A DNA stretch of 64,000 bases from Streptomyces sp. NBC_00190 (GCF_036203305.1 NZ_CP108131.1:4898001-4962000), one strand, 5' to 3'; counted from the stretch's first letter, positions 34,063 to 43,468 are shown. Notes: generated by a model from the letters alone, not told the origin. Numbers and translations: made by a program.

Positions 34063-34092
34063 AGCGTAGCCGCTCATTGCCTACGCGCGTAG
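34063..34092 (-). promoter_or_regulatory. Nucleoside operator 6 with leaderless punA promoter
   Basis: On the minus strand an exact CTACGCGCGTAG (34081-34092) is followed 12 nt later by TACGCT (34063-34068), a TANNNT -10 seven nt before the punA GTG. The operator lies at about the -35 position. Confidence 0.8.
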
Positions 34093-34211
34093 ATGGCGCA
34101 GGTCACGGTGTTCGGATCGTTGCCTTGTCGTTTCCGCCGAATCGTCCCCGCGGGACCTGGCGTGGGCCCGGGCAGGACCGGGCAAGGGCCCGGGCGAGGC
34201 CCGGGCAGGGC

Positions 34212-34649
34212 TCAGCAGGGCCGCTTGCGGAGTTCCATCACATAGTCGTGCGGGGCGCCCGCGGACTCGGCCGCGTCGGCGATCTCGCCCAGGTAGCGCG
34301 CCGAGGGCAGCCCGCCCTCGTAGCCGTTGAGGACGTACACCCAGGCCGCCTCCTCGCCGTCCAGTGTGTGCACGCGCACACGCATCCGGCGGTAGATGTC
34401 GAGCCCGACGCCCTCCCAGCGGTCCATCGAGTCCTCGTCCAGCGGCGCGATGTCGTACAGGGCGACGAAGACCTGGTGGCGCGGGGCTTCGACGATCGTG
34501 GCGAGTGCGCCCTCCCAGCCCATCTGCTCGCCGCCGAAGGTCAGCCGCCAGTCGTTGATCCAGCCCGTTCCGCGCAGCGGCGAATGGGGAGCACGGCGCG
34601 TCATCAGCCGCGGGTCGAGGTTGCCGGCGTACGCGGCGTAGAGCGACAT
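34212..34649 (-). CDS. Gamma-glutamylcyclotransferase-like protein
   Basis: 145 residues. The N-terminal strand LYAAYAGNLDP corresponds to the YGSN loop of the GGCT/AIG2 fold, and the family's usual acidic catalytic position is plausibly in DRWEGVGLDIYRRM. The ATG at 34649 lies 7 nt after TACTCT (minus strand), so it is probably leaderless, which excludes the longer upstream reading. Members break down gamma-glutamyl peptides or amines. It stands alone, divergent from the LpdA-like gene; actual substrate unknown. Confidence 0.8.
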   Translation of the reverse strand: MSLYAAYAGNLDPRLMTRRAPHSPLRGTGWINDWRLTFGGEQMGWEGALATIVEAPRHQVFVALYDIAPLDEDSMDRWEGVGLDIYRRMRVRVHTLDGEEAAWVYVLNGYEGGLPSARYLGEIADAAESAGAPHDYVMELRKRPC

Positions 34650-34656
34650 GAGTCCG

Positions 34657-34662
34657 AGAGTA
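34657..34662 (-). promoter_or_regulatory. Leaderless -10 of the GGCT-like gene
   Basis: TACTCT on the minus strand, separated by 7 nt from the ATG at 34649, with no Shine-Dalgarno between. Confidence 0.6.
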
Positions 34663-34834
34663 CGGGAGGGTCGGCGATCACGGCGTGCCCGGCCGGTGCC
34701 CGGATGGAGGGACCGGGCGCGAAGCACCTTGAAGCGTGCGGGACAATGGGGCACGGAATGCATCCCCCGGGGAGACCCCCCGGAAGCCCCGGCCGGGGCG
34801 GCAGCCGGCCGGGTAGACGTGAGGCGGAGTTTTC

Positions 34835-36274
34835 GTGACCCGGATCGTGATCATCGGCGGCGGACCCGGCGGGTATGAGGCGGCCCTCGTGGGGGCCCAG
34901 CTCGGCGCGGAGGTGACCGTCGTCGACTGCGACGGTCTGGGTGGCGCGTCGGTGCTGACCGACTGCGTGCCCTCCAAGACTCTCATCGCGACCGCCGAGG
35001 TCATGACGACCTTCGACTCCTCGTACGAGGAGCTCGGCATCGTCGTCGCGGACGACACCCCGCCGCTGGAGCAGGCCGCGCGTGTCGTCGGCGTGGACCT
35101 CGGCAAGGTGAACCGGCGCGTCAAGCGCCTGGCGCTCGCCCAGTCGCACGACATCACCGCCTCCGTCACCCGGGCCGGCGCCCGCGTCGTACGGGGCCGC
35201 GGCAAGCTCGGCGGCCCCCAGGGCATCGACGGCACCCGGGACGTCATCGTCACGGCCGCCGACGGCTCCGAGACGATCCTGACCGCGGACGCCGTGCTGA
35301 TCGCGACCGGCGGGCACCCCCGCGAGATCCCGGACGCCATGCCCGACGGCGAGCGGATCCTGAACTGGACCCAGGTCTACGACCTGGACGAGCTCCCCGA
35401 GGAGCTCATCGTGGTCGGCTCCGGCGTGACCGGCGCCGAGTTCGCCGGCGCGTACCAGGCCCTCGGCTCCCGGGTGACGCTGGTCTCCTCCCGCGACCGC
35501 GTGCTGCCGGGTGAGGACCCCGACGCGGCCGCCGTCCTGGAGGACGTGTTCCGGCGCCGCGGCATGAACGTCATCGGCCGCTCCCGCGCCGAGTCCGCCA
35601 AGCGCGTCGGCGACCGGGTCGAGGTCACCCTCGCCGACGGCCGGGTGCTGAGCGGCACGCACTGCCTGATGGCGGTCGGCGCGGTGCCGAACACCTCCGG
35701 GATGAACCTGGAGGAGTCCGGGGTGCGGCTCAAGGAGTCCGGGCACATCTGGACCGACAAGGTGTCGCGCACCTCCTCGCCCGGCGTCTACGCGGCCGGC
35801 GACGTCACCGGCGTCTTCGCCCTCGCGTCCGTCGCGGCGATGCAGGGCCGCATCGCGATGTACCACTTCCTCGGCGACGCGGTGGCCCCGCTGAACCTGA
35901 AGACGGTGTCCTCGAACGTCTTCACCGACCCGGAGATCGCCACCGTCGGCTACACCCAGGCCGACGTGGACTCCGGCAAGATCGACGCCCGCGTGGTGAA
36001 GCTCCCGCTGCTGCGCAACCCGCGCGCCAAGATGCAGGGCATCCGGGACGGCTTCGTGAAGCTGTTCTGCCGCCCGGGCACCGGCATCGTCGTCGGCGGT
36101 GTGGTCGTCTCCCCGCGCGCGAGCGAGCTGATCCACCCCATCTCGATCGCGGTCGACAACAATCTGACGGTCGAGCAGATCGCAAACGCGTTCACCGTGT
36201 ACCCCTCGCTGTCGGGTTCGATCGCCGAGGTGGCGCGGCAGCTGCACACGCGGAAGGCCGCCGGAGAGGCGTAA
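34835..36274 (+). CDS. lpdA: LpdA-like NAD(P)H-quinone dehydrogenase (flavoprotein disulfide reductase family)
   Basis: 479 residues. The FAD-binding GGGPGGYEAAL (8-18) and NAD-binding VVGSGVTGAEFAGA are intact, and the dimerisation domain is present to the C terminus. In place of the redox pair CxxxxC it has Ser39...Cys44 (GGASVLTDCVPSKT), so it cannot form the active disulfide of dihydrolipoamide dehydrogenase. The C-terminal HxxxxE is also altered (LIHPISIAVDNNLT). This is the pattern of mycobacterial LpdA (Rv3303c), an NAD(P)H:quinone reductase. The GTG start has AGGCGGAG upstream. Confidence 0.85.
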   Translation: MTRIVIIGGGPGGYEAALVGAQLGAEVTVVDCDGLGGASVLTDCVPSKTLIATAEVMTTFDSSYEELGIVVADDTPPLEQAARVVGVDLGKVNRRVKRLALAQSHDITASVTRAGARVVRGRGKLGGPQGIDGTRDVIVTAADGSETILTADAVLIATGGHPREIPDAMPDGERILNWTQVYDLDELPEELIVVGSGVTGAEFAGAYQALGSRVTLVSSRDRVLPGEDPDAAAVLEDVFRRRGMNVIGRSRAESAKRVGDRVEVTLADGRVLSGTHCLMAVGAVPNTSGMNLEESGVRLKESGHIWTDKVSRTSSPGVYAAGDVTGVFALASVAAMQGRIAMYHFLGDAVAPLNLKTVSSNVFTDPEIATVGYTQADVDSGKIDARVVKLPLLRNPRAKMQGIRDGFVKLFCRPGTGIVVGGVVVSPRASELIHPISIAVDNNLTVEQIANAFTVYPSLSGSIAEVARQLHTRKAAGEA

Positions 36275-36426
36275 CGGCCGCATGCTGTAAGGAGTTTGGG
36301 GCGGGGCGCCGTCCCGTGGCCGGTCGTTCACGCAACCAACCGACCGCGTATACCACTAGTCGCCCCGCCGTACGGACAACTTCGGTATTCCGGTGCAAGG
36401 AGCTGAAAGCAGACGGTCGTTGGGGT

Positions 36427-36432
36427 TACTGT
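36427..36432 (+). promoter_or_regulatory. Leaderless -10 of the DeoR-family gene
   Basis: TACTGT lies 7 nt before the GTG at 36440. CTGAAA (36403-36408) is a possible -35 with an 18-nt spacer. No CTACGCGCGTAG palindrome is present here, so there is no sign of autoregulation by that site. Confidence 0.65.
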
Positions 36433-36439
36433 CAGTTTC

Positions 36440-37399
36440 GTGTTCGCTGCAGAACGTCGTCAATTGATCCTCGAAATGGTGCGGGCCAACGGAGCGGTTT
36501 CGCTCCGGGAGCTCGCCCGCGTAGTCCAGACCTCCGAAGTGACCGTACGGCGGGACGTGCGGGCGCTGGAGGCAGAAGGACTCCTCGACCGCCGGCACGG
36601 CGGTGCGGTCTTGCCGGGCGGTTTCACGCGGGAGTCCGGCTTTCCGCAAAAATCCCATCTCGCGACGGCGGAGAAGACCGCCATCGCCGATGTCGCGGCC
36701 TCCCTCGTCGAAGAGGGTGAGGCCGTCGTTGTCGGCGCGGGCACCACGACCCAGGAGCTGGCGCGCCGGCTCGCCCGGGTGCCCGGCCTGACCGTCGTCA
36801 CCAACTCGCTGCTGGTCGCCCAGGCGCTGGCGCACGCGAACCGGGTGGAGGTGGTGATGACCGGCGGCACCCTGCGCGGGTCCAACTACGCCCTCGTCGG
36901 CAGCGGTGCCGAGCAGTCCCTCCAGGGGCTGCGGGTCTCCCGCGCCTTCCTGTCGGGCAGCGGCCTGACCGCCGAGCGCGGGCTGTCCACGTCCAACATG
37001 CTCAGCGCGAGCGTGGACCGGGCGCTGGTCCAGGCGGCCGCGGAGGTCGTCGTCCTGGCCGACCACACGAAGCTCGGCACGGACACCATGTTCCAGACGG
37101 TGCCGACCGATGTGATGACCCGCCTGGTGACGGACGAGCCCCCGCCGCACGACGATCGGGCGGCCACGGAGCTCCAGGCCCTGGCGGACCAGGGCGTCCA
37201 GATCACCGTGGCCGGTGGTGGTGGTGTCTCCGTCGGCGGTGACGGCATGGCGGGCCGCCGCCCGCGCCGGGACTCCCCCCTGCCGGTCCAGCGCCGGGGC
37301 GGCCCGCCGGCCCAGCTCCGCAGCGCCTCGCCGCTGTCGGACCCGGGGGAGCGGGAGCGGGCGAGGGTGGCGGACATGCGGCGGCGGCAGCAGGGGTGA
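36440..37399 (+). CDS. DeoR-family transcriptional regulator
   Basis: 319 residues. An N-terminal winged helix (about residues 3-58, with TSEVTVRRDVRALEAEGLL as recognition region) is followed by a DeoRC effector domain that in this family senses phosphorylated sugars (VVGAGTTTQELARRL and VVLADHTKLG). The last 60 residues are a Gly/Arg/Pro-rich tail not usual in the family. It lies between the LpdA-like gene and a decayed VCBS gene, within the nucleoside region, and is a reasonable candidate to bind the six palindromes with deoxyribose-5-phosphate as inducer. That link is inference only. Confidence 0.85.
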   Translation: MFAAERRQLILEMVRANGAVSLRELARVVQTSEVTVRRDVRALEAEGLLDRRHGGAVLPGGFTRESGFPQKSHLATAEKTAIADVAASLVEEGEAVVVGAGTTTQELARRLARVPGLTVVTNSLLVAQALAHANRVEVVMTGGTLRGSNYALVGSGAEQSLQGLRVSRAFLSGSGLTAERGLSTSNMLSASVDRALVQAAAEVVVLADHTKLGTDTMFQTVPTDVMTRLVTDEPPPHDDRAATELQALADQGVQITVAGGGGVSVGGDGMAGRRPRRDSPLPVQRRGGPPAQLRSASPLSDPGERERARVADMRRRQQG

Positions 37400-37400
37400 T

Positions 37401-38036
37401 CACCCCTTCCTCGTGAAGGCGGACGCCACGTTCAACGCCTCCTTCGGCAGCTGGAAGTCCGGCAACGGCAACTGGTGCTGGAACGAGTCCAAGCACGTCA
37501 CCGGTGACTTCAACGGGGACGGCCGGGACGACATGCTCGCCCTGTACGGCCACGGCAACGGATCCGTCGAGATGTACACGCTGCTCGGCAAGGCCGACGG
37601 CGGCTTCGCGGCGCCGGTGCGTTCCTGGAACCGTGCCGCGGGCATCTGGGACTGCAACAGGAGCAAGCTCACTCGGGCGACCACAACGGCGACGGCCGAG
37701 CCGACGCCGCCATCGTCTACAGGTTCGACAACGGCCGCTCGGCCGTGTACACCCTGACCGGAAAGCCCGACGGCGGGGTCAACGAGGAAGTCCAGAGCTG
37801 GAGCAGCCCGGAGCAGTCCTGGTACCTGGAGAACACCGGGATGCCGGTGTCCGGCGACATCAACGATGCCGGTGTCCGGCGACATCAACAAGGACGGTCG
37901 CGACGACATCGCGATCACGTACAACTACTACGCCGGAGGCAGCGCGGCCTTCACCTTCAAGGGCCGCACCGACCGCACCGACGGTGGGTTCGAACCCCCG
38001 CTGAAGAGCTGGGAGGCACCGCCCGGCACCTGGTAG
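37401..38036 (+). pseudogene. Remnant of a VCBS/FG-GAP repeat protein
   Basis: Three repeat units with the calcium-loop pattern are readable: GDFNGDGRDD, GDHNGDGRAD and GDINKDGRDD, each followed by a strand such as MYTLLGKADGGF or VYTLTGKPDGGV. The frame shifts near 37673, where one base appears to be missing in CTCACTCGGGC, and shifts back at a 25-bp tandem duplication (37840-37889). The 5' end is missing: coding similarity starts directly at the deoR stop with no start codon or signal peptide. It is likely the tail of a secreted repeat protein left by a deletion. Confidence 0.85.
37840..37889. repeat. 25-bp perfect tandem duplication
   Basis: The unit beginning GATGCCGGTGTCCGGC is present twice in a row (37840-37864 and 37865-37889) with no mismatch. 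Because 25 is not a multiple of three, it shifts the frame, and together with an upstream one-base loss it returns the VCBS remnant to its first frame. Confidence 0.95.
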
Positions 38037-38058
38037 CCGCCGGGCGCCGCACATGACG

Positions 38059-38094
38059 TCGGCCCCCAGGACCCGAACGGGTCCTGGGGGCCGA
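38059..38094 (-). terminator. Hairpin terminator after accA2
   Basis: Perfect 17-bp inverted repeat with a 2-nt minimal loop (arms 38059-38075 and 38078-38094), 23 nt beyond the accA2 stop on the minus strand. Confidence 0.9.
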
Positions 38095-38117
38095 TTGCGT
38101 CGTGCGGGCCGCGGACG

Positions 38118-39881
38118 TCAGTCCTTGATCTCGCAGATCGTCGCGCCAGAGGTGAGCGAGGCGCCGACCTCGGCCGTGAGGCCGACGATGGTGCCGGAGC
38201 GGTGCGCGTTGAGCGGCTGCTCCATCTTCATGGCTTCGAGTACGACGACCAGTTCGCCCTCGGTGACCTGCTGGCCCTCCTCGACCGCGACCTTGACGAT
38301 CGTGCCCTGCATCGGGGAGGCGAGGGTGTCGCCGGAGGCGGCCGGGCCGGACTTCTTGGCCGCGCGCCGCTTGGGCTTGGCACCGCCTGCCGCCGCCGTA
38401 CGGGCCAGGGTCATGCCCAGGGACGACGGGAGCGAGACCTCCAGGCGCTTGCCGCCGACCTCGACGACCACCGTCTCGCGGCCCGGCTCGTCCTCGGTGT
38501 CCTCCGCGGCCGGAGCCGCGAACGCCGGGATCTCGTTGACGAACTCGGTCTCGATCCAGCGGGTGTAGACCGTGAACGGGCTGCCGTCCGTCGGGGCGAA
38601 GGCGGGGTCCGTGACGACCGCGCGGTGGAACGGGATGGCCGTGGCCATGCCCTCCACCTCGAACTCGGCCAGCGCACGCGCGGCGCGCTGCAGGGCCTGC
38701 TCGCGGGTGGCACCCGTGACGATCAGCTTGGCGAGCAGCGAGTCCCAGGCCGGGCCGATGACCGAGCCGGACTCGACGCCCGTGTCGAGGCGGACGCCCG
38801 GACCCGTCGGGGCGGCGAACTTCGTCACCGTGCCGGGGGCCGGGAGGAAGCCGCGGCCCGGGTCCTCGCCGTTGATGCGGAACTCGAACGAGTGACCGCG
38901 CAGGACCGGGTCCCCGTAGCCGAGCTCCTCGCCGTCGGCGATGCGGAACATCTCGCGCACCAGGTCGATGCCGGCGACCTCTTCGGTGACCGGGTGCTCG
39001 ACCTGGAGGCGGGTGTTGACCTCCAGGAAGGAGATCAGGCCGTCCGCGGAGACCAGGAACTCGACCGTGCCGGCGCCGACGTAGCCGGCTTCCTTCAGGA
39101 TCGCCTTCGAGGCGGCGTACAGCTCGGCGTTCTGCGCCTCGGACAGGAACGGCGCGGGAGCCTCCTCCACCAGCTTCTGGTGGCGGCGCTGCAGCGAGCA
39201 GTCACGGGTGGAGACGACGACGACGTTGCCGTGGCTGTCGGCGAGGCACTGGGTCTCGACGTGGCGGGGCTTGTCGAGGTAGCGCTCGACGAAGCACTCG
39301 CCGCGGCCGAAGGCGGCGACGGCCTCACGGACGGCGGAGTCGTAGAGCTCCGGCACCTCTTCGAGGCTGCGGGCGACCTTGAGGCCGCGGCCGCCACCGC
39401 CGAAGGCCGCCTTGATGGCGATCGGCAGGCCGTGCTCCTTGGCGAACGCGATGACCTCGTCGGCCCCGGAGACCGGGTCCGGCGTACCGGCGACCAGCGG
39501 CGCACCGGCGCGCTGGGCGATGTGACGGGCGGCGACCTTGTCACCCAGATCGCGGATGGCCTGCGGCGGCGGGCCGATCCAGGTCAGGCCCGCGTCGATG
39601 ACGGCCTGCGCGAAGTCGGCGTTCTCGGACAGGAACCCGTATCCGGGATGGATGGCGTCCGCGCCAGAATCGGCTGCGGCCTGGAGGACCTTGGAGATGT
39701 CCAGGTAGCTGGCGGCCGGGGTGTCACCGCCCAACGCGAAAGCTTCGTCGGCCGCGCGGACGTGCAGAGCGTCCCGGTCCGGATCGGCGTAGACGGCTAC
39801 GCTCGCGATCCCGGCGTCCCGGCAGGCCCGAGCAACGCGGACAGCGATTTCGCCACGGTTGGCGATGAGCACCTTGCGCAC
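38118..39881 (-). CDS. accA2: Acyl-CoA carboxylase alpha chain (biotin carboxylase plus biotin carrier)
   Basis: 587 residues. An ATP-grasp biotin carboxylase occupies about residues 1-450 ([14 protein letters not shown] at the start, [11 protein letters not shown] as ATP loop, [14 protein letters not shown]). A Pro/Ala/Lys linker leads to the biotinyl domain, where EAMKM holds the biotinylated Lys. It charges biotin with bicarbonate for transfer to acetyl- or propionyl-CoA by a beta subunit such as PccB, about 3.3 kb away. The GTG start is fixed by AAGGAGG seven to eight nt upstream. In S. coelicolor the AccA1/AccA2 proteins are the alpha subunits shared by several complexes. Confidence 0.95.
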   Translation of the reverse strand: MRKVLIANRGEIAVRVARACRDAGIASVAVYADPDRDALHVRAADEAFALGGDTPAASYLDISKVLQAAADSGADAIHPGYGFLSENADFAQAVIDAGLTWIGPPPQAIRDLGDKVAARHIAQRAGAPLVAGTPDPVSGADEVIAFAKEHGLPIAIKAAFGGGGRGLKVARSLEEVPELYDSAVREAVAAFGRGECFVERYLDKPRHVETQCLADSHGNVVVVSTRDCSLQRRHQKLVEEAPAPFLSEAQNAELYAASKAILKEAGYVGAGTVEFLVSADGLISFLEVNTRLQVEHPVTEEVAGIDLVREMFRIADGEELGYGDPVLRGHSFEFRINGEDPGRGFLPAPGTVTKFAAPTGPGVRLDTGVESGSVIGPAWDSLLAKLIVTGATREQALQRAARALAEFEVEGMATAIPFHRAVVTDPAFAPTDGSPFTVYTRWIETEFVNEIPAFAAPAAEDTEDEPGRETVVVEVGGKRLEVSLPSSLGMTLARTAAAGGAKPKRRAAKKSGPAASGDTLASPMQGTIVKVAVEEGQQVTEGELVVVLEAMKMEQPLNAHRSGTIVGLTAEVGASLTSGATICEIKD

Positions 39882-40256
39882 GATGGCTCCCTCCTTGAAA
39901 CAAGCTGAGTTTAGGGACAGTCCACACGGCCTTTCGACCCTTCCCCGGTGGTGACCTTGCCCACACAGAGTGTGATTCGAGGCTCTCTCCACCAGGGAAC
40001 CCTTATGGCGCCCCAAGTCAGGGGGATCCCCGACTGCACAGTAACCCCGTCATGTAGCCAAGGTCTCTGTCTTGCCGGTCAGCCGCCCCGGGTGATTCTT
40101 TGTCGAGTCCCTACGAACGGCCCACGTTTTCTTTGCTTGATCGCCGCGCCGGGGCCCTCCCGTAACGAAGCGGCCCGGACCCCTTGTCCGCACGTTTACC
40201 CGTTAGTAGCCTCCAGGCGTCGAACAGGCTTGGGACGCGTGAGGGGTGGGGACGTC
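39882..40256. other. Intergenic region with two divergent promoters
   Basis: 375 bp between accA2 (minus) and the membrane protein gene (plus). On the minus strand TAAACT (39908-39913) is a plausible -10 for accA2. On the plus strand TTGTCC (40184-40189), a 17-nt spacer and TAGCCT (40207-40212) form a good promoter for the gene at 40257. The middle, about 39930-40180, holds no coding signal or strong palindrome that I can see. Confidence 0.55.
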
Positions 40257-40757
40257 GTGCTGCGCAGACTCGTGGCCGGACTGGCCGCGATCGCACTTGC
40301 CGCGGAAGCGGCCGTGCTCGTGCTCGTCCACATCGTGCTGGGGACGACCACCGCGAACCAGTCGATGTCGATCGCGGGCAGCGATCCGGATGTCATGTCC
40401 AAGGCAACCTACGCCCTCGGGGCGGGTATGGGCGCCTTCCTCCTGCTGTGCGCCGTGCTCGCCGCCGTCGCGGCCGTCCGCGACAGGGCGCCCGGCGCCT
40501 TCGCCCACGTCGTGCTCGTCACCGCGGCCGTCACCCACGGGGTGCTCGGCATCCTCGCCGTCGTCCTGGTCGGCTGGGGCGCCTTCGCGGTGACGACGCT
40601 GATCCTGTGTCTCCTCGTACTGACCCTGATGCTCTACGCCGCCCCGCCCGAGTCCGCCTCCGCCGGATCCGCCGCCTCCGCGGCCGGATCCGGGCCGGGG
40701 GACGGCGTTCAGGACACCCCGCCGCCGGTCGGGGGACTCAAGCCCACAAATCCGTGA
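40257..40757 (+). CDS. Small integral membrane protein of unknown function
   Basis: 166 residues from GTG 40257; GTG 40239 is also in frame. Four membrane segments are predicted (about residues 5-27, 48-68, 80-100, 105-128), then a Pro/Ser/Ala-rich cytoplasmic or external tail. No family recognised. Divergent from accA2 and conserved in place in other Streptomyces as far as I recall. Its end overlaps the convergent maf gene by 20 bp. Confidence 0.75.
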   Translation: MLRRLVAGLAAIALAAEAAVLVLVHIVLGTTTANQSMSIAGSDPDVMSKATYALGAGMGAFLLLCAVLAAVAAVRDRAPGAFAHVVLVTAAVTHGVLGILAVVLVGWGAFAVTTLILCLLVLTLMLYAAPPESASAGSAASAAGSGPGDGVQDTPPPVGGLKPTNP

Positions 40758-41343
40758 TGGATACACCCAGTTCGCCCAGCAGGGAGCGCAGCAGCGGCAG
40801 CGACAGCCCGATCACGTTGCCGGGATCCCCGTCGATGCCCTCGATGAACGGCGCCGACAGCCCGTCCAGGGTGAACGCCCCCGCCACGTGCAGCGGCTCG
40901 CCGCTCGCCACGTACGCCGCGACCTCGGCGTCCGTCGGCTCGCCGAACCGGACCGTCGTGGAGGCCGTCGCCGACACCTGACGGCCGGTCGTCGTGTCGA
41001 TCACGCAGTGGCCCGTACGCAGGATTCCGGACCGCCCGCGCATCGCCTTCCAGCGCGCGATGGCCTCCTCGGCGTCCGCCGGCTTGCCCAGCGCCTCGCC
41101 GTCCAGCTCCAGCACGGAGTCGCAGCCGATCACCAGCGCGCCCGAGGCCTCGCCCAGGGCCGCCACGACCGCCGCCTTCGCCTCGGCCAGCGCCAGCGCC
41201 AGCTCGGCCGGCTCGTCGTGGTCCAGCGCGTCCTCGTCGAAGCCGCTGACGATCACGTGCGGGGCGAGCCCTGCCTGCCGCAGCAGGTTCAGCCGGGCGG
41301 GGGAGGCGGAGGCGAGGACGAGCGAGCGCGGTTCGACAGTCAT
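40738..41343 (-). CDS. maf: Maf-like nucleoside triphosphate pyrophosphatase
   Basis: 201 residues. Maf proteins hydrolyse non-canonical or methylated NTPs to the monophosphate. [16 protein letters not shown] (about 9-24) is the conserved N-terminal motif, [10 protein letters not shown] the metal/catalytic strand and RTGHCVI the following element. The ATG at 41343 is preferred over 41352 because TACGAT lies 7 nt before it (leaderless). It is downstream of pccB-accE and of a small gene on the same strand. Confidence 0.9.
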   Translation of the reverse strand: MTVEPRSLVLASASPARLNLLRQAGLAPHVIVSGFDEDALDHDEPAELALALAEAKAAVVAALGEASGALVIGCDSVLELDGEALGKPADAEEAIARWKAMRGRSGILRTGHCVIDTTTGRQVSATASTTVRFGEPTDAEVAAYVASGEPLHVAGAFTLDGLSAPFIEGIDGDPGNVIGLSLPLLRSLLGELGVSITDLWA

Positions 41344-41350
41344 GGTGGCC

Positions 41351-41356
41351 ATCGTA
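41351..41356 (-). promoter_or_regulatory. Leaderless -10 of maf
   Basis: TACGAT on the minus strand, 7 nt before the ATG at 41343. The hexamer partly overlaps the in-frame alternative ATG at 41352, arguing against that start. Confidence 0.65.
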
Positions 41357-41393
41357 GGGGCGCTGCGGGGTACCCCTAGAAGTGGTCGGCCGA

Positions 41394-41540
41394 CTAGAAG
41401 TGGTCGGCTAAGTGGTCCACGCCGAGTACGTAGACCACGACGAGCATGGCCAGCGCCAGCACCACCGTCAGCCGCCGGACCATCGCCTGCGCGTCGCGCA
41501 TGTCCTTCGGCGGCTCGTTCTTGGGATCGGACCAGAGCAT
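41394..41540 (-). CDS. Small single-span membrane protein
   Basis: 48 residues. A polar start ([20 protein letters not shown]) is followed by one membrane segment (about residues 23-42, [18 protein letters not shown]) and a short acidic tail. No enzyme motif. It lies between accE and maf and looks like the conserved small membrane protein at this place in Streptomyces; I have a vague memory of the name MmpB for such proteins but cannot confirm it. Confidence 0.65.
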   Translation of the reverse strand: MLWSDPKNEPPKDMRDAQAMVRRLTVVLALAMLVVVYVLGVDHLADHF

Positions 41541-41650
41541 GCTCCGATCCTGTCCCCGGGACGGCAGCGGCGCCTGAGTACCCGTACTCAGGCGCCACCG
41601 CCCGTTCACACCATCTTCGCCACGGCCGTGGTCCGGCCGGGCCGGCCGGA

Positions 41651-41860
41651 CTAACCGGGCCAGTACGTACGGCCCCACGCCCGCGGCCCCGGCTGCGGCA
41701 GCCGGTGCCGTGCCACCCGGGCGGGCGCCGCCCACTCGTCCGCCGCCCGCGGCGCGCCCGACGGCGCCGATGCCAGCGCCGCCGCGCGCGCTTGGACCAC
41801 CGCCAGTGCGGCGGCCAGCTCCTCCGGGGTCGGGTTTCCCTTGACGACCTTGATCACCAC
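41651..41860 (-). CDS. accE: Acyl-CoA carboxylase epsilon subunit
   Basis: 69 residues. The N-terminal [20 protein letters not shown] is the conserved helix-strand of AccE/PccE, and the end [10 protein letters not shown] is the short aromatic tail typical of the family. Epsilon subunits are found only with actinobacterial carboxylases and stabilise the alpha-beta complex. It starts 12 nt after the pccB stop, so it is cotranscribed and belongs with PccB. Confidence 0.9.
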   Translation of the reverse strand: MVIKVVKGNPTPEELAAALAVVQARAAALASAPSGAPRAADEWAAPARVARHRLPQPGPRAWGRTYWPG

Positions 41861-41872
41861 AGGACTGACCTC

Positions 41873-43468
41873 CTAGAGGGGGATGTTGCCGTGCTTCTTC
41901 GGCGGCAGGGACTCCCGCTTGGTGCGGAGCTGGCGCAGCCCCTTCACCACGTGCGCCCGCGTCTCCGACGGCATGGTCACCGCGTCGATGTAACCGCGCT
42001 CGGCGGCCGTGTACGGGTTGAGCAGCGTGTCCTCGTACTCGGCGATGAGCCGCGCACGGGTCTCCTCGGCGTTGCCCGCCTCCTCGGCCTCGGCGATCGC
42101 GCGGCGGTGCAGGATGTTGACCGCGCCCTGCGCGCCCATGACGGCGATCTGCGCCGTCGGCCAGGCCAGGTTGAGGTCCGCGCCCAGGTGCTTGGAGCCC
42201 ATGACGTCGTACGCGCCGCCGAAGGCCTTGCGGGTGATGACGGTGATCAGGGGGACGGTGGCCTCGGCGTACGCGTAGATCAGCTTCGCGCCGCGCCGGA
42301 TGATTCCGTTGTACTCCTGGTCGGTGCCCGGCAGGAAGCCCGGCACGTCCACGAACGTCAGCACCGGGATGTTGAAGGCGTCGCACGTCCGGACGAACCG
42401 CGCCGCCTTCTCGGAGGCGTCGATGTCCAGGCAGCCGGCGAACTGCATCGGCTGGTTGGCGACGACACCCACCGGGTGGCCCTCGACCCGGCCGAAGCCG
42501 GTCAGGATGTTCGGCGCGAAGAGCGACTGCGTCTCCAGGAACTCCGCGTCGTCGAGCACGTGCTCGATCACGGTGTGCATGTCGTACGGCTGGTTCGCGC
42601 TGTCCGGGATCAGTACGTCGAGCTCGCGGTCGGCGTCGGAGGCCTCGGTGTCCGCCTCCTCCGGGAACGCGGGCGGCTCGGAGAGGTTGTTCGACGGCAG
42701 GTACGAGAGCAGCGACTTCACGTACTCGATGGCGTCCTTCTCGTCGCCCGCCATGTGGTGCGCGACGCCGGACGTGCTGTTGTGCGTCCGGGCCCCGCCC
42801 AGCTCCTCGAAGCCCACGTCCTCGCCGGTGACCGTCTTGATGACGTCCGGGCCGGTGATGAACATGTGCGAGGTCTGGTCGACCATGACCGTGAAGTCGG
42901 TGATGGCGGGGGAGTAGACGGCGCCGCCCGCGCAGGGCCCCACGACGAGGCTGATCTGCGGGATGACTCCGGAGGCGTGGACGTTGCGGCGGAAGATCTC
43001 CCCGTACATGCCCAGCGCGCTGACACCCTCCTGGATGCGGGCGCCGCCGGAGTCGTTGATGCCGATGACCGGGCAGCCGGTCTTCAGCGCGAAGTCCATG
43101 ACCTTGATGATCTTCTGGCCGTAGACCTCGCCGAGGGCTCCGCCGAAGACGGTGAAGTCCTGCGAGAACACCGCCACCGGGCGGCCGTCCACCGTGCCGT
43201 AGCCGGTGACGACGCCGTCGCCGTAGGGGCGGGTCTTCTCCAGCCCGAAGTTGGTGGAACGGTGCCGGGCGAACTCGTCCAGCTCGACGAAGGAACCTTC
43301 GTCGAGCAGCAGGGCCACCCGCTCACGCGCCGTCAGCTTGCCCTTGGCGTGCTGCTTCTCCACGGCACGCGAGGACCCGGCGTGGGTGGCTTCGTCGATG
43401 CGGCGCTGCAGATCCGCGATCTTGCCCGCGGTGGTGTGCATGTCGATCGGCTCTGACGGTTGTGACAT
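41873..43468 (-). CDS. pccB: Propionyl-CoA carboxylase beta chain
   Basis: 531 residues, the length of S. coelicolor PccB. It transfers CO2 from carboxybiotin to propionyl-CoA, giving methylmalonyl-CoA for polyketide and fatty-acid synthesis. The two crotonase-fold halves are visible: the oxyanion-hole [13 protein letters not shown] and [13 protein letters not shown] in the first, and [14 protein letters not shown] and [13 protein letters not shown] in the second. The partners are AccA2 and the epsilon subunit just downstream. It is divergent from birA, whose product attaches the biotin. Confidence 0.95.
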   Translation of the reverse strand: MSQPSEPIDMHTTAGKIADLQRRIDEATHAGSSRAVEKQHAKGKLTARERVALLLDEGSFVELDEFARHRSTNFGLEKTRPYGDGVVTGYGTVDGRPVAVFSQDFTVFGGALGEVYGQKIIKVMDFALKTGCPVIGINDSGGARIQEGVSALGMYGEIFRRNVHASGVIPQISLVVGPCAGGAVYSPAITDFTVMVDQTSHMFITGPDVIKTVTGEDVGFEELGGARTHNSTSGVAHHMAGDEKDAIEYVKSLLSYLPSNNLSEPPAFPEEADTEASDADRELDVLIPDSANQPYDMHTVIEHVLDDAEFLETQSLFAPNILTGFGRVEGHPVGVVANQPMQFAGCLDIDASEKAARFVRTCDAFNIPVLTFVDVPGFLPGTDQEYNGIIRRGAKLIYAYAEATVPLITVITRKAFGGAYDVMGSKHLGADLNLAWPTAQIAVMGAQGAVNILHRRAIAEAEEAGNAEETRARLIAEYEDTLLNPYTAAERGYIDAVTMPSETRAHVVKGLRQLRTKRESLPPKKHGNIPL

